Source: an uncultured Clostridia bacterium
Lineage (GTDB): Bacteria; Bacillota; Clostridia; Lachnospirales; CAG-274
Length of the DNA: 64,000 nucleotides
Assembly: GCA_944384195.1 (NCBI GenBank)
Contig: CALWSK010000002.1
Location: forward strand, 248,001 to 312,000
Reading direction: 5' to 3'
Below are positions 1 to 7,877 of this stretch, one piece after another. The position numbers and the translations under genes were made by a program. Positions within the stretch are counted from its first letter, which is position 1, and each line of letters starts with the position of its first letter. Below the pieces are notes generated by a model. It was not told the origin of the DNA, searched no databases, and saw only the letters and a program-made list of their open reading frames with translations.

Positions 1-1040
1 TTATCATTTATATATATTTTACATACTCCTACTTTTTGATTTTTATAGATTGGAGCTTCTATATTTTCTTGATATTCTAGTTTTATATCTATTTTGTCTT
101 TTTCTTCATCTGATATAGGCAAAATAACGTCTTCTTCAAAATATAAAGCTATAGATTCTTTATCTCCTTTTATTACTTTTATGCTTTCTTTACAATCTTC
201 TTTACTTAATATTTTTTCATATTTAAAGTTTTCAAATCCATAGTTTAATATAGCTTTAGTATCTATCCATTTTTGAGCCTTTCCTTTATCTCCCCAGCCA
301 CTTCCAAGAACAACAGATATCAAAGTCATATCATCTCTAGTGGCAGAGCCTACAAAACAATGTCCGGCTTTTCCAGTATACCCAGTTTTTACACCATTTC
401 CTCCAGAAAATTCTGATAATAGTCTATTTTTATTTACTAAATTATAGCTTGAAAGATTTGTCTTAAAGCTTACATTTTTTGTATTTATTATATCTTTAAA
501 AGTATTATTTGAAAGGGCATATCTTGCTATTATAGCCATATCATATGCCGTAGAATGATGGTTTTCTCCATCTAGCCCATTAGGTGTTTGAAATACCGTA
601 TCTTTAGCGCCTAGCTCTTTTGCCTTTTGTGTCATCATATTGCAAAAATTTTCTACAGAGCCTCCTATATGTTCTGCTATAGCTACGGCAGAGTCGTTGG
701 CAGATTCTAACATAAGGGCATATAATAAGTCTTTTAATCTTATTTCTTCATTTACCTTTAGTTTCATTTTAACAGGTGGAGCTTTTGGAGGATTTTTACC
801 TATTTTTACTATATCTTCAAGATTACCATTTTCTATAGCTAAAATAGCTGTCATTATCTTTGTAGTACTTGCCATAGCAAGTGGCATATTTTCTTCTTTG
901 CCCCACAAAACTCGCCCAGTATTATAGTCTATAAGTATGCTTCCCTTAGCTTCTACTTTAGGCTCATCAGAGGCAAAAACATTTATATTAAAATTTATAG
1001 CAATAAAAAAAACTAAGAAAAATAAGCTAAATTTTTTCAT
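1..1040 (-). CDS. D-alanyl-D-alanine carboxypeptidase (DacF/PBP5 type), C-terminus cut by window edge
   Basis: Serine carboxypeptidase (peptidase S11) that trims the terminal D-Ala from peptidoglycan stem peptides outside the membrane. I translated it from the minus strand; the frame stays open to base 1, so the C-terminus is missing. Residues 1-23 form a signal peptide (KK then a hydrophobic core ending VFA). All three catalytic motifs are intact: SxxK as STTK (Ser58, Lys61), SxN as SAN (113-115) and KTG (218-220). The residues after about 265 fit the PBP5 C-terminal beta domain; the membrane-anchor helix would lie beyond the edge. Start is the ATG preceded by TTAGGAG. Clostridial relatives include both vegetative and spore-cortex enzymes (DacF, DacB), and I cannot tell which this is. 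uppP lies upstream on the same strand, 66 bases away. Confidence 0.93.
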   Translation of the reverse strand, partial: MKKFSLFFLVFFIAINFNINVFASDEPKVEAKGSILIDYNTGRVLWGKEENMPLAMASTTKIMTAILAIENGNLEDIVKIGKNPPKAPPVKMKLKVNEEIRLKDLLYALMLESANDSAVAIAEHIGGSVENFCNMMTQKAKELGAKDTVFQTPNGLDGENHHSTAYDMAIIARYALSNNTFKDIINTKNVSFKTNLSSYNLVNKNRLLSEFSGGNGVKTGYTGKAGHCFVGSATRDDMTLISVVLGSGWGDKGKAQKWIDTKAILNYGFENFKYEKILSKEDCKESIKVIKGDKESIALYFEEDVILPISDEEKDKIDIKLEYQENIEAPIYKNQKVGVCKIYIND

Positions 1041-1106
1041 TTTATAACTCCTAACATTAATAAAATTTATAAACTTATTTTTCCCAGTTTGAAAAAAATT
1101 ATAATA

Positions 1107-1940
1107 TTATGAAAAACTTGTGATTAAAAAATATGCTATAACTATTATACCAAGTCCTATTCTATAATATCCAAAAGCTTTAAAGTTATTAGTTTTTATA
1201 TAGCTAACTAAAAACTTTATTGCAAATACTGATACTATAAAAGAAACAATCATACCAACAAGCATAACTTGGATTTCTATAGGTTGCCAGTTAAATCCAA
1301 ATTTAAGAATTTTAAGAGCACTAGCTCCAAACATAACTGGTATAGCTAAAAAGAATGTAAATTCTGTAGCCACCATTCTAGATGTACCTATTAGCATAGC
1401 TCCTATTATGGTAGCACCAGAACGTGATGTTCCTGGAACAAGAGCTAAAACTTGAAATAGTCCTATCATAAATGCTGTTTTATATGTAAGAGCATTTAGA
1501 CTATTTATTTTAAATGATTTATTTTTATGAGCATTTTCTATATATATAAATAGGACACCATATACAATAAGCATAGTAGCTACTGTTTGATAATTATAAA
1601 AAAGAGCGTCGATCTGGTCATCAAAAAGCAAGCCTATAACACCAGCAGGTATACAAGCTAAGATAACCTTGTACCATAATATATAAGTTTGTTTTTTCTG
1701 ACTTTTAGTTTTTGATTTTGAAAAGGGATTTAGTTTTTTAAAATATACAAGCATAACTGCTAATATAGCACCTAGCTGAATAACTACAAAAAACATTTCT
1801 TTAAACTGGGACGACAGATTAAGTTTTATAAATTGTTCAAACAAAATCATATGCCCAGTACTACTTATAGGTAACCATTCTGTGATGCCCTCTACTATGC
1901 CAAGAAAAATAGCTTTGATAATTTCAATAAAGTTTTGCAT
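1107..1940 (-). CDS. uppP: undecaprenyl-diphosphatase UppP (BacA family)
   Basis: Integral membrane phosphatase that converts undecaprenyl diphosphate to the monophosphate, recycling the lipid carrier for peptidoglycan; over-expression gives bacitracin resistance in this family. The 277 residues are the usual length. Motif 1, with Glu17 and Glu21 followed by WLPISSTGH (22-30), and motif 2, [10 protein letters not shown] (169-178), are complete and hold the catalytic Glu, Ser and Arg residues. About eight hydrophobic segments are visible. The start ATG follows AAAGGAGGACTT, a near-perfect ribosome binding site. The cell-wall carboxypeptidase gene lies directly downstream, so the two may be co-transcribed, although no terminator decides this. 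Confidence 0.95.
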   Translation of the reverse strand: MQNFIEIIKAIFLGIVEGITEWLPISSTGHMILFEQFIKLNLSSQFKEMFFVVIQLGAILAVMLVYFKKLNPFSKSKTKSQKKQTYILWYKVILACIPAGVIGLLFDDQIDALFYNYQTVATMLIVYGVLFIYIENAHKNKSFKINSLNALTYKTAFMIGLFQVLALVPGTSRSGATIIGAMLIGTSRMVATEFTFFLAIPVMFGASALKILKFGFNWQPIEIQVMLVGMIVSFIVSVFAIKFLVSYIKTNNFKAFGYYRIGLGIIVIAYFLITSFS

Positions 1941-2152
1941 AAGTCCTCCTTTTATAAATAAATTATTAATTTTTATAGATTTTTATTATAACCTAAATTT
2001 TACTATATTTCAAATACTTAATTTTTTAGGAAAAAAAGATATATTATGTAAAAATATATTAAAAGTTAGAAATTTTGTAAATAATTTTGTATTTAAAATA
2101 TATTGAAGATAGATATTTTTTTAAATAAAATTATTATAGAGGTGGAATATTT

Positions 2153-2623
2153 ATGAAAAGATTTCTTATTTTTGCCAGTATGATTTTTATTATTGTTTCA
2201 AATACAACAGAGATTTTTGCAAAAGATATGCACAAGATATATTTTTTAGAAAAAACAGAAGAAGAGAAATTATTATATAAAGAATATTTTATTTTAGGAG
2301 AGGTTATGGAAGAAGAAAAAATAAAGCTTATGCTAAATACATTATTGTATAACACACAAGATAAAATAAATTATATTCCAGAGGGAACAAAAGTTTTAAA
2401 TGTAAAGCTTATAAATAATAATTTATTTATAAATTTTAATGAAAATATAGAAAATTATGGAGGTAATCATTATGAGATAAATCTTATAAAACAAATTTTA
2501 TATACTTGTTTTGATTTTGAAAATATTCAAAATGTAACTTTTCTTATAAATGGTAAGTTTAAATTATTACCAGAGGGGAGGCTAATATTTAAGTATACAA
2601 GGGAAGATTTAGATAATATTTAA
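2153..2623 (+). CDS. secreted GerMN-domain protein
   Basis: 156 residues with an N-terminal signal peptide (about 1-23, ending IFAKD, with no lipobox cysteine) and one GerMN domain (about 45-150). The GerMN pattern visible here is an IPEGTKV turn near residue 80, a beta segment LFINFNENI, a helix with a Q-I-L-Y-T-C core, and NVTFLINGK near the end. GerMN domains occur in the spore germination protein GerM and in spore or cell-wall lipoproteins; their biochemical role is not settled. The start ATG follows TAGAGGTGGA. It is monocistronic: uppP is divergent upstream and adhE has its own promoter downstream. A sporulation role is inferred from the family only. Confidence 0.72.
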   Translation: MKRFLIFASMIFIIVSNTTEIFAKDMHKIYFLEKTEEEKLLYKEYFILGEVMEEEKIKLMLNTLLYNTQDKINYIPEGTKVLNVKLINNNLFINFNENIENYGGNHYEINLIKQILYTCFDFENIQNVTFLINGKFKLLPEGRLIFKYTREDLDNI

Positions 2624-2744
2624 GTATAGCAAATATTTTGATATATTTTAAATATATAATTAGGTTATAATTATAAAATTTAGTAATATATTAGTATGTA
2701 TTATGTATTAGATATAAATACTTTAATTATTTAGTATAAAATGA

Positions 2745-2773
2745 TTGACAAATAAATAACAATGTAATATAAT
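2745..2773 (+). promoter_or_regulatory. consensus sigma-A promoter of adhE, overlapped by a Rex-like operator
   Basis: TTGACA at 2745-2750, a 17-base spacer, and TATAAT at 2768-2773: both hexamers are exact. An imperfect Rex-type inverted repeat (TTGACAAATAAATAACAA, 2745-2762) covers the -35 box and half of the spacer, so a bound repressor would block RNA polymerase. About 100 bases of leader separate the predicted start site from the adhE ATG. Confidence 0.85.
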
Positions 2774-2777
2774 GAAC

Positions 2778-2795
2778 TTGTTAAATAAATAACAA
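2778..2795 (+). promoter_or_regulatory. Rex-like operator at the adhE transcription start
   Basis: TTGTTAAATAAATAACAA matches 13 of the 14 fixed positions of the clostridial Rex consensus as I recall it (TTGTTAA-N4-TTAACAA). It sits just after the -10 box, at the expected transcription start. Its start lies 33 bases (about three helical turns) from the start of the weaker copy at 2745, so both dimers would bind the same DNA face. Rex is the NADH/NAD-sensing repressor that controls fermentation genes such as adhE. A further half-site, TTAACAA, is at 2811-2817. Confidence 0.7.
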
Positions 2796-2876
2796 TATAG
2801 TATCAGTTATTTAACAATCAATTCTTTAAATTTCGAGTATTACATACTATATATATATATATTAGGAGGATATATT

Positions 2877-5498
2877 ATGGCTAAGAAACAAAACCTAACT
2901 GTAGTAAATAGCAGTGAAACTTTAAAAGCAAGAATGGAAGAGCTAAAACAAGCTCAAATTAAGTTTTCAACATATACTCAAGAACAAGTAGATAAAATAT
3001 TTAAAGCGGCAGCTTTAGCAGCTAATAAACAAAGAATTTATCTTGCTAAATTAGCAGTTCAAGAAACTGGTATGGGTATAGTAGAAGATAAGGTTATCAA
3101 AAACCACTTTGCTTCAGAATATATCTACAACAAATATAAAGATGTTAAAACTTGTGGAGTATTACAAGAAAATCCATCTTATGGTACAACAGTTATAGCA
3201 GAGCCTATCGGAACAATAGCAGCAGTTATCCCTACAACAAACCCTACATCAACTGCTATCTTCAAAACTTTATTAGCATTAAAAACTAGAAATGCTATAA
3301 TTATAAGCCCACATCCACGTGCTAAAAATGCTACTATAGAAGCAGCTAAAATTGTTTTACAAGCAGCAGTAGAAGCGGGTGCTCCAGAAGGAATAATAGG
3401 CTGGATAGATGAACCATCTTTAGAGCTTACAAATCAAGTTATGGCAGATGCAGATATAATCTTAGCTACTGGTGGTCCTGGTATGGTTAAATCTGCTTAC
3501 TCTTCTGGAAAACCAGCTCTTGGTGTTGGTGCTGGTAATGTACCTTCTATATTTGATGAAACTGCTAATGTTAAACTTGCAGTAAACTCTGTTATCCATT
3601 CTAAAACTTTTGATAATGGTATGATTTGTGCTTCTGAACAATCTGTTATAGTTAGCGAAAAAATCTACAAAGAAGTTAAACAAGAGTTTATAGACAGAGG
3701 TTGTTATGTACTTAAAGAAAATGAAATTCAAAAAGTAAAAGATACTATCTTAATTAAAAAAGGTAATGCTTGTGCTTTAAATGCTGATATAGTTGGTCAA
3801 CCAGCTTATAAAATAGCAGAAATGGCAGGAATAAAAGTTCCTAAAGAAACAAAAATATTAATAGGTGAAGTTAGCTCTGTAGATATATCAGAACCTTTTG
3901 CTCACGAAAAATTATCTCCAGTTTTAGCTATGTATAAATTTAAAACATTTGATGAAGCTTTAGAAAAAGCAGACACTCTTGTTAAAGATGGTGGATATGG
4001 ACATACATCTTCTATATTCATAGATACTTTAGTAGGAAAAGAAAGATTAGATAAATTTAGACAAATGATGAAAACAGGCCGTATAGTTGTAAATACTCCT
4101 TCAACTCACGGTGGTATAGGTGATATCTACAACTTTGATTTAGCTCCTTCTTTAACTCTTGGTTGTGGTACTTGGGGTGGAAACTCTGTTTCTGAAAACG
4201 TTGGTGTAAAACATCTTATAAATACTAAAGTAGTTGCTGAAAGGAGAGAAAATATGCTTTGGTTTAGAACTCCACAAAAAGTTTACTTCAAAAAAGGTTG
4301 TTTACCAGTTGCTCTTGATGAATTAAAATCTGTTTTAGGTAAGAAAAGAGCATTCATTGTTACAGACTCATTCTTATTCAAATCTGGAACTACAAAAAGA
4401 ATTACAGATAAACTTGATGCTATGGGTATAACTCATACTACATTCTTTGAGGTTGAGCCAGACCCAACTCTTGCTTGTGCTAAAGCTGGTGCTGAAGCTA
4501 TGAAAGCTTTTGAACCAGATTGCATTATAGCTGTTGGTGGTGGTTCTGCTATGGACGCTGCAAAAATTATGTGGGTTATGTATGAACACCCAGAAGTAGA
4601 CTTCTTAAATATGGCTATGCGTTTTATGGATATAAGAAAACGTATATATGAATTCCCTAAAATGGGCGAAAAAGCTTACTTTATAGCTGTTCCTACATCT
4701 TCTGGTACAGGTTCTGAGGTTACTCCTTTTGCCGTTATCACAGATGAAACAACAGGAACTAAATATCCTTTAGCAGACTATGAATTATTACCAAATATGG
4801 CTATTATAGACGCAGATCTTATGATGAGCCAACCAAAAGGTTTAACAGCTGCTTCTGGTATAGATGCTTTAACTCACGCTTTAGAAGCTTATGCATCTAT
4901 CTTAGCTACTGACTATACTGACGGACTTGCTTTAAAATCACTTAAAAATATTTTTGAATATCTTCCACGTGCTTTTGAACAAGGTGAAACAGATGTTGTT
5001 GCCAGAGTTAAAATGGCAGATGCTTCTACATTAGCAGGTATGGCTTTTGCTAACTCATTCCTTGGTATTTGTCACTCTATGGCTCATAAACTTGGTGGAT
5101 ACCATCACTTACCACATGGTGTTGCTAATGCCTTATTAATTACAGAAGTTATTAGATTTAACTCTTCTGAAGCACCTACTAAAATGGGTACATTTGCTCA
5201 ATATGAATATCCTAAAGCTATTGAAAGATATGCAGAAGTTGCAGATTTCTTAGGACTTAAAGGTAATAATAATAAAGAAAAAGTAGAAAATCTTATTAAA
5301 GCAATAGATGAACTTAAAGCTAAAGTTGGTATCAAAAATTCTATTAAAGAATATGGTATTGATGAAAAAGTATTCCTTGATAGCCTTGACCAAATGGTAG
5401 AAGATGCATTTGACGATCAATGTACAGGTGCTAATCCAAGATATCCTCTTATGAGCGAAATGAAAGACATCTTCTTAAAAGTTTACTACGGAAAATAA
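2877..5498 (+). CDS. adhE: bifunctional acetaldehyde-CoA/alcohol dehydrogenase AdhE
   Basis: Cytoplasmic fermentation enzyme that reduces acetyl-CoA to acetaldehyde and then to ethanol, using two NADH. Residues 1 to about 440 are the CoA-acylating aldehyde dehydrogenase, with the catalytic cysteine at Cys251 in GMICASEQ. Residues about 460-873 are the iron-dependent alcohol dehydrogenase, with the GGGSAMDAAK nucleotide motif and the iron-binding histidines in HSMAHKLGG and YHHLPHG. The 873 residues are the standard fused length. The start ATG follows TAGGAGGATATATT. Codon choice is richer in GCT, GGT and other strong codons than in neighbouring genes, which suggests high expression. It stands alone between its own promoter, with Rex-like operators, and a strong terminator, so redox control is likely. 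Confidence 0.98.
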   Translation: MAKKQNLTVVNSSETLKARMEELKQAQIKFSTYTQEQVDKIFKAAALAANKQRIYLAKLAVQETGMGIVEDKVIKNHFASEYIYNKYKDVKTCGVLQENPSYGTTVIAEPIGTIAAVIPTTNPTSTAIFKTLLALKTRNAIIISPHPRAKNATIEAAKIVLQAAVEAGAPEGIIGWIDEPSLELTNQVMADADIILATGGPGMVKSAYSSGKPALGVGAGNVPSIFDETANVKLAVNSVIHSKTFDNGMICASEQSVIVSEKIYKEVKQEFIDRGCYVLKENEIQKVKDTILIKKGNACALNADIVGQPAYKIAEMAGIKVPKETKILIGEVSSVDISEPFAHEKLSPVLAMYKFKTFDEALEKADTLVKDGGYGHTSSIFIDTLVGKERLDKFRQMMKTGRIVVNTPSTHGGIGDIYNFDLAPSLTLGCGTWGGNSVSENVGVKHLINTKVVAERRENMLWFRTPQKVYFKKGCLPVALDELKSVLGKKRAFIVTDSFLFKSGTTKRITDKLDAMGITHTTFFEVEPDPTLACAKAGAEAMKAFEPDCIIAVGGGSAMDAAKIMWVMYEHPEVDFLNMAMRFMDIRKRIYEFPKMGEKAYFIAVPTSSGTGSEVTPFAVITDETTGTKYPLADYELLPNMAIIDADLMMSQPKGLTAASGIDALTHALEAYASILATDYTDGLALKSLKNIFEYLPRAFEQGETDVVARVKMADASTLAGMAFANSFLGICHSMAHKLGGYHHLPHGVANALLITEVIRFNSSEAPTKMGTFAQYEYPKAIERYAEVADFLGLKGNNNKEKVENLIKAIDELKAKVGIKNSIKEYGIDEKVFLDSLDQMVEDAFDDQCTGANPRYPLMSEMKDIFLKVYYGK

Positions 5499-5512
5499 TA
5501 ATCACTCATTTT

Positions 5513-5545
5513 AAAGAACATAGATTTTATCTATGTTCTTTTTTA
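5513..5545 (+). terminator. rho-independent terminator of adhE
   Basis: A 12-base-pair stem AAAGAACATAGA / TCTATGTTCTTT (5513-5524 and 5530-5541) with a five-base loop, followed by a T run. Confidence 0.92.
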
Positions 5546-5619
5546 TATATTTAATATTAAAAAAATGTTTACAATAATAGTATATTATGGTATATTTTAG
5601 TGGGAAAGGAGTTGAGATT

Positions 5620-6948
5620 ATGTTTTGTAAAAATTGTGGAAACGAAGTTAAAAGAGATCAAAAATTTTGTTCTGAGTGTGGTTATAAGTTACAAGAAAAT
5701 AATAATATTAAATCAGAAAATAAAGTTAATATAATAAATACAATTAATAGTATTAATGAAGAAGGTCATATTACATATAGTACAAAATTTATAAGAAAAA
5801 GATGGATAACAATATTGTTGTTTTTAATACCTTATACTAGTTTATTTGGTATACATGATTTTTATAATAAGAGAACTTTACGAGGTTTATTATATATAAC
5901 ATTAGATTTTTTTATGGTTTTATTTACAGATTTTATTCCTAAAGACTTTTATTTATATTATATGTTAGTATGTGCTATTATTTTGTATCTTTTTATAAGT
6001 GATTTAATTTGGATTATAAAATTACCTAGAATATATTTTATTAAACAAAAATATAAAACAAAAACGATAGTTCTAGTTAGTATTATTCCGTTAGTTTTAT
6101 TTTTAGGAATATTTCTTAGTAGGGAGATAATAAGTGAAACAAAACAACTAATAGAAGTAATGAATTTATCTAATAAACCGCAAGAAATTGAAGATATTTT
6201 TAATAAAATGGGCATAAATACTAGTTCAATAATTAGTACAAATTATGATGAAATATTAAAAGGGGGTTTTACTTATGAAAAATCAAACTTTGAAATAACA
6301 AATGGGACTGAAGAAGGATATCGAATAAAGCTTGTAAATGGTTCTGAATTAATAGCTTATTGTGAAAAAGGAGATCTTTTAGGGATAAAACTTACAGGTG
6401 GAGAATATTTATATTCTAATGGTAAAATTTTACATAATTTTAGTGAAACTATGACTTTAAAAGAGGAAAAATATAAAAAAATACAACAAGATCTTGAAAA
6501 AAAGGTTCGAGAAAATAAAATTCTAAAAATTGGAGAAATGAAAGAAATTCTTTTAAAGGAAGTAATAGTTAAATCTGTAGAATTTAAAAAAGAAGTATAT
6601 CCATCTAAAACAAATAGATATTATAATTATTATAAAGCAGAAGATGGACAAGTATATATTCATATTGTAACTAGTATTAAAAATTTAAGTAAAGCTTCTA
6701 TTTCTTGTGATGATTTGCTTAATATAAAAGCTGATTATAATAATGGATATATTTATAGTGCATTTTCAACTGTAGAAGATGATAATTTGGGTTTTGGATA
6801 TTCTAACTTAGAGAGTATTTCTCCTTTACAAACAAAAACTATACATTATTTAATTTCTGTTCCAGAGGAAGTTAAAACTAATAAAAAAGCACCTTTAATA
6901 TTGAAATTTAGTTCTGGAATTCAAGAATATCAATTAAAGATAAGATAA
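5620..6948 (+). CDS. zinc-ribbon, TM2-like membrane protein with an extracytoplasmic C-terminal domain
   Basis: 442 residues from the ATG at 5620, chosen because GGGAAAGGAG precedes it and it opens directly with the zinc ribbon; the in-frame ATG at 5587 lacks a ribosome binding site. Residues 1-20 form a four-cysteine ribbon (Cys3, Cys6, Cys17, Cys20). Residues about 60-135 are hydrophobic helices around GIHDFYNKRTLRG, which resembles the TM2 domain signature. A third hydrophobic stretch (about 145-163) precedes a region of about 280 residues predicted to be outside the cell. Its end (about 320-442, with NLSKASISCDDLL and PEEVKTNKKAPL) looks like the Ig-like fold of DUF4352/DUF5067-type domains. 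Function is unknown. It is monocistronic, between two terminators. Confidence 0.75.
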   Translation: MFCKNCGNEVKRDQKFCSECGYKLQENNNIKSENKVNIINTINSINEEGHITYSTKFIRKRWITILLFLIPYTSLFGIHDFYNKRTLRGLLYITLDFFMVLFTDFIPKDFYLYYMLVCAIILYLFISDLIWIIKLPRIYFIKQKYKTKTIVLVSIIPLVLFLGIFLSREIISETKQLIEVMNLSNKPQEIEDIFNKMGINTSSIISTNYDEILKGGFTYEKSNFEITNGTEEGYRIKLVNGSELIAYCEKGDLLGIKLTGGEYLYSNGKILHNFSETMTLKEEKYKKIQQDLEKKVRENKILKIGEMKEILLKEVIVKSVEFKKEVYPSKTNRYYNYYKAEDGQVYIHIVTSIKNLSKASISCDDLLNIKADYNNGYIYSAFSTVEDDNLGFGYSNLESISPLQTKTIHYLISVPEEVKTNKKAPLILKFSSGIQEYQLKIR

Positions 6949-6977
6949 TATTAAACAAAAATATTTATCATTTTTGT

Positions 6978-7007
6978 GAACATAGTTAAAATCTGTGTTC
7001 TTTTTTT
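6978..7007 (+). terminator. rho-independent terminator
   Basis: Stem GAACATAG / CTGTGTTC (6978-6985 and 6993-7000, with one G-U pair), then seven T residues. The stem sequence resembles that of the adhE terminator 1.4 kb upstream. Confidence 0.85.
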
Positions 7008-7084
7008 ATATAATTAAACTAATGATTAATTTTTTAACTTAAAACTTTTATATAAAATATTCCTAAAAATTGTTTATATAAAAC

Positions 7085-7113
7085 TTGAAAATATAAATAA
7101 AAAATGATATTAT
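7085..7113 (+). promoter_or_regulatory. probable sigma-A promoter of the chelatase-permease pair
   Basis: TTGAAA (7085-7090), 17 bases, TATTAT (7108-7113). It lies 30 bases before the chelatase ATG and after a terminator, so it should drive both following genes. Confidence 0.6.
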
Positions 7114-7143
7114 AAAATTTAAATAATAAAAGGGAGGGGTTTT

Positions 7144-7866
7144 ATGAAAAAAGCTATTTTACTTATATGTTTTGGAAATAGAAATATAGATAAATATATA
7201 AATAGAATAAAAGAAAATTTGCTAAAAGATTTTGATGATATAGAAGTATTTTATAGTTTTGTAAGCAAATATTTTATTTTCAAGTATGGATTTAGCATAT
7301 TAGATACTTTAAACCATATATATGAAAAAGGGATAACAGAAGTTATAGCGCAGCCATTATTTACAGTAGATGGAAAAGAGTTTGAAAAAGCTAAAACAAT
7401 TTTACTAGAAAATAAAGATAAATTTAAAAGTATTAGGCTTGGGAAACCCTTATTAAGCTCTAGTGAAGATATAGAAAACATAAAAAATTTTATTGAAAAT
7501 AATAGCAAAACAAATACTCTTTATATTTGCCATGGTACAGAAAAAGAAACAAATCAAATGTATAAACAAATTTTTGAAAATATAAAAGATGATATATATT
7601 TTGCAAATCTTGAAAGTAATCCATATTTAGAAGATACACTTATTAAGATAAAAAATAATAATATAACAGAGATTGACTTAAAATGTTTTTTATTATTTAA
7701 AGGTAAGCATATAGAAAAAGATATATTAGGAGAAGATGAAAAATCTATAAAAAATAGAATTTTAAAGGAAAATATTTCTTTAAATTTAGATGATAGTTGT
7801 CTTTTAGATTATGATTATATAATTAATATGTTTAAAAATCATATAAAAAATAGTATTAAATTATAG
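7144..7866 (+). CDS. cbiK: sirohydrochlorin cobaltochelatase, CbiK family
   Basis: Enzyme family that inserts Co2+ into sirohydrochlorin or precorrin-2 in anaerobic cobalamin synthesis; some members act on Fe2+ for siroheme or haem. The 240 residues are slightly shorter than typical CbiK (about 260). Visible family features are the N-terminal ILLICFGNR strand, the first metal-binding histidine in ICHGTEKETNQMY and the second in LLFKGKHIEKDILGEDEKS. No other cobalamin genes adjoin it; the next gene is a purine permease. It starts at ATG after GGGAGGGG. Some core positions are unusual (for example DGKEFEKA where the family often has GGVEFEKL), so substrate and activity are inferred from the family only. 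Confidence 0.8.
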   Translation: MKKAILLICFGNRNIDKYINRIKENLLKDFDDIEVFYSFVSKYFIFKYGFSILDTLNHIYEKGITEVIAQPLFTVDGKEFEKAKTILLENKDKFKSIRLGKPLLSSSEDIENIKNFIENNSKTNTLYICHGTEKETNQMYKQIFENIKDDIYFANLESNPYLEDTLIKIKNNNITEIDLKCFLLFKGKHIEKDILGEDEKSIKNRILKENISLNLDDSCLLDYDYIINMFKNHIKNSIKL

Positions 7867-7877
7867 GGGGAATACGT

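Noticed and set aside
1882..2106. 74-codon plus-strand frame in the uppP-GerMN gap
   Set aside because: Starts inside uppP, AT-rich composition, no ribosome binding site, no recognisable sequence.
2624..2876. Riboswitch in the adhE leader
   Set aside because: The leader is AT-rich and explained by promoter and Rex-like operators; no conserved aptamer core is visible.
7867..7877. Starting the permease at the first ATG (7980)
   Set aside because: This drops conserved N-terminal residues and has no ribosome binding site; the ATA at 7878 fits the family better.
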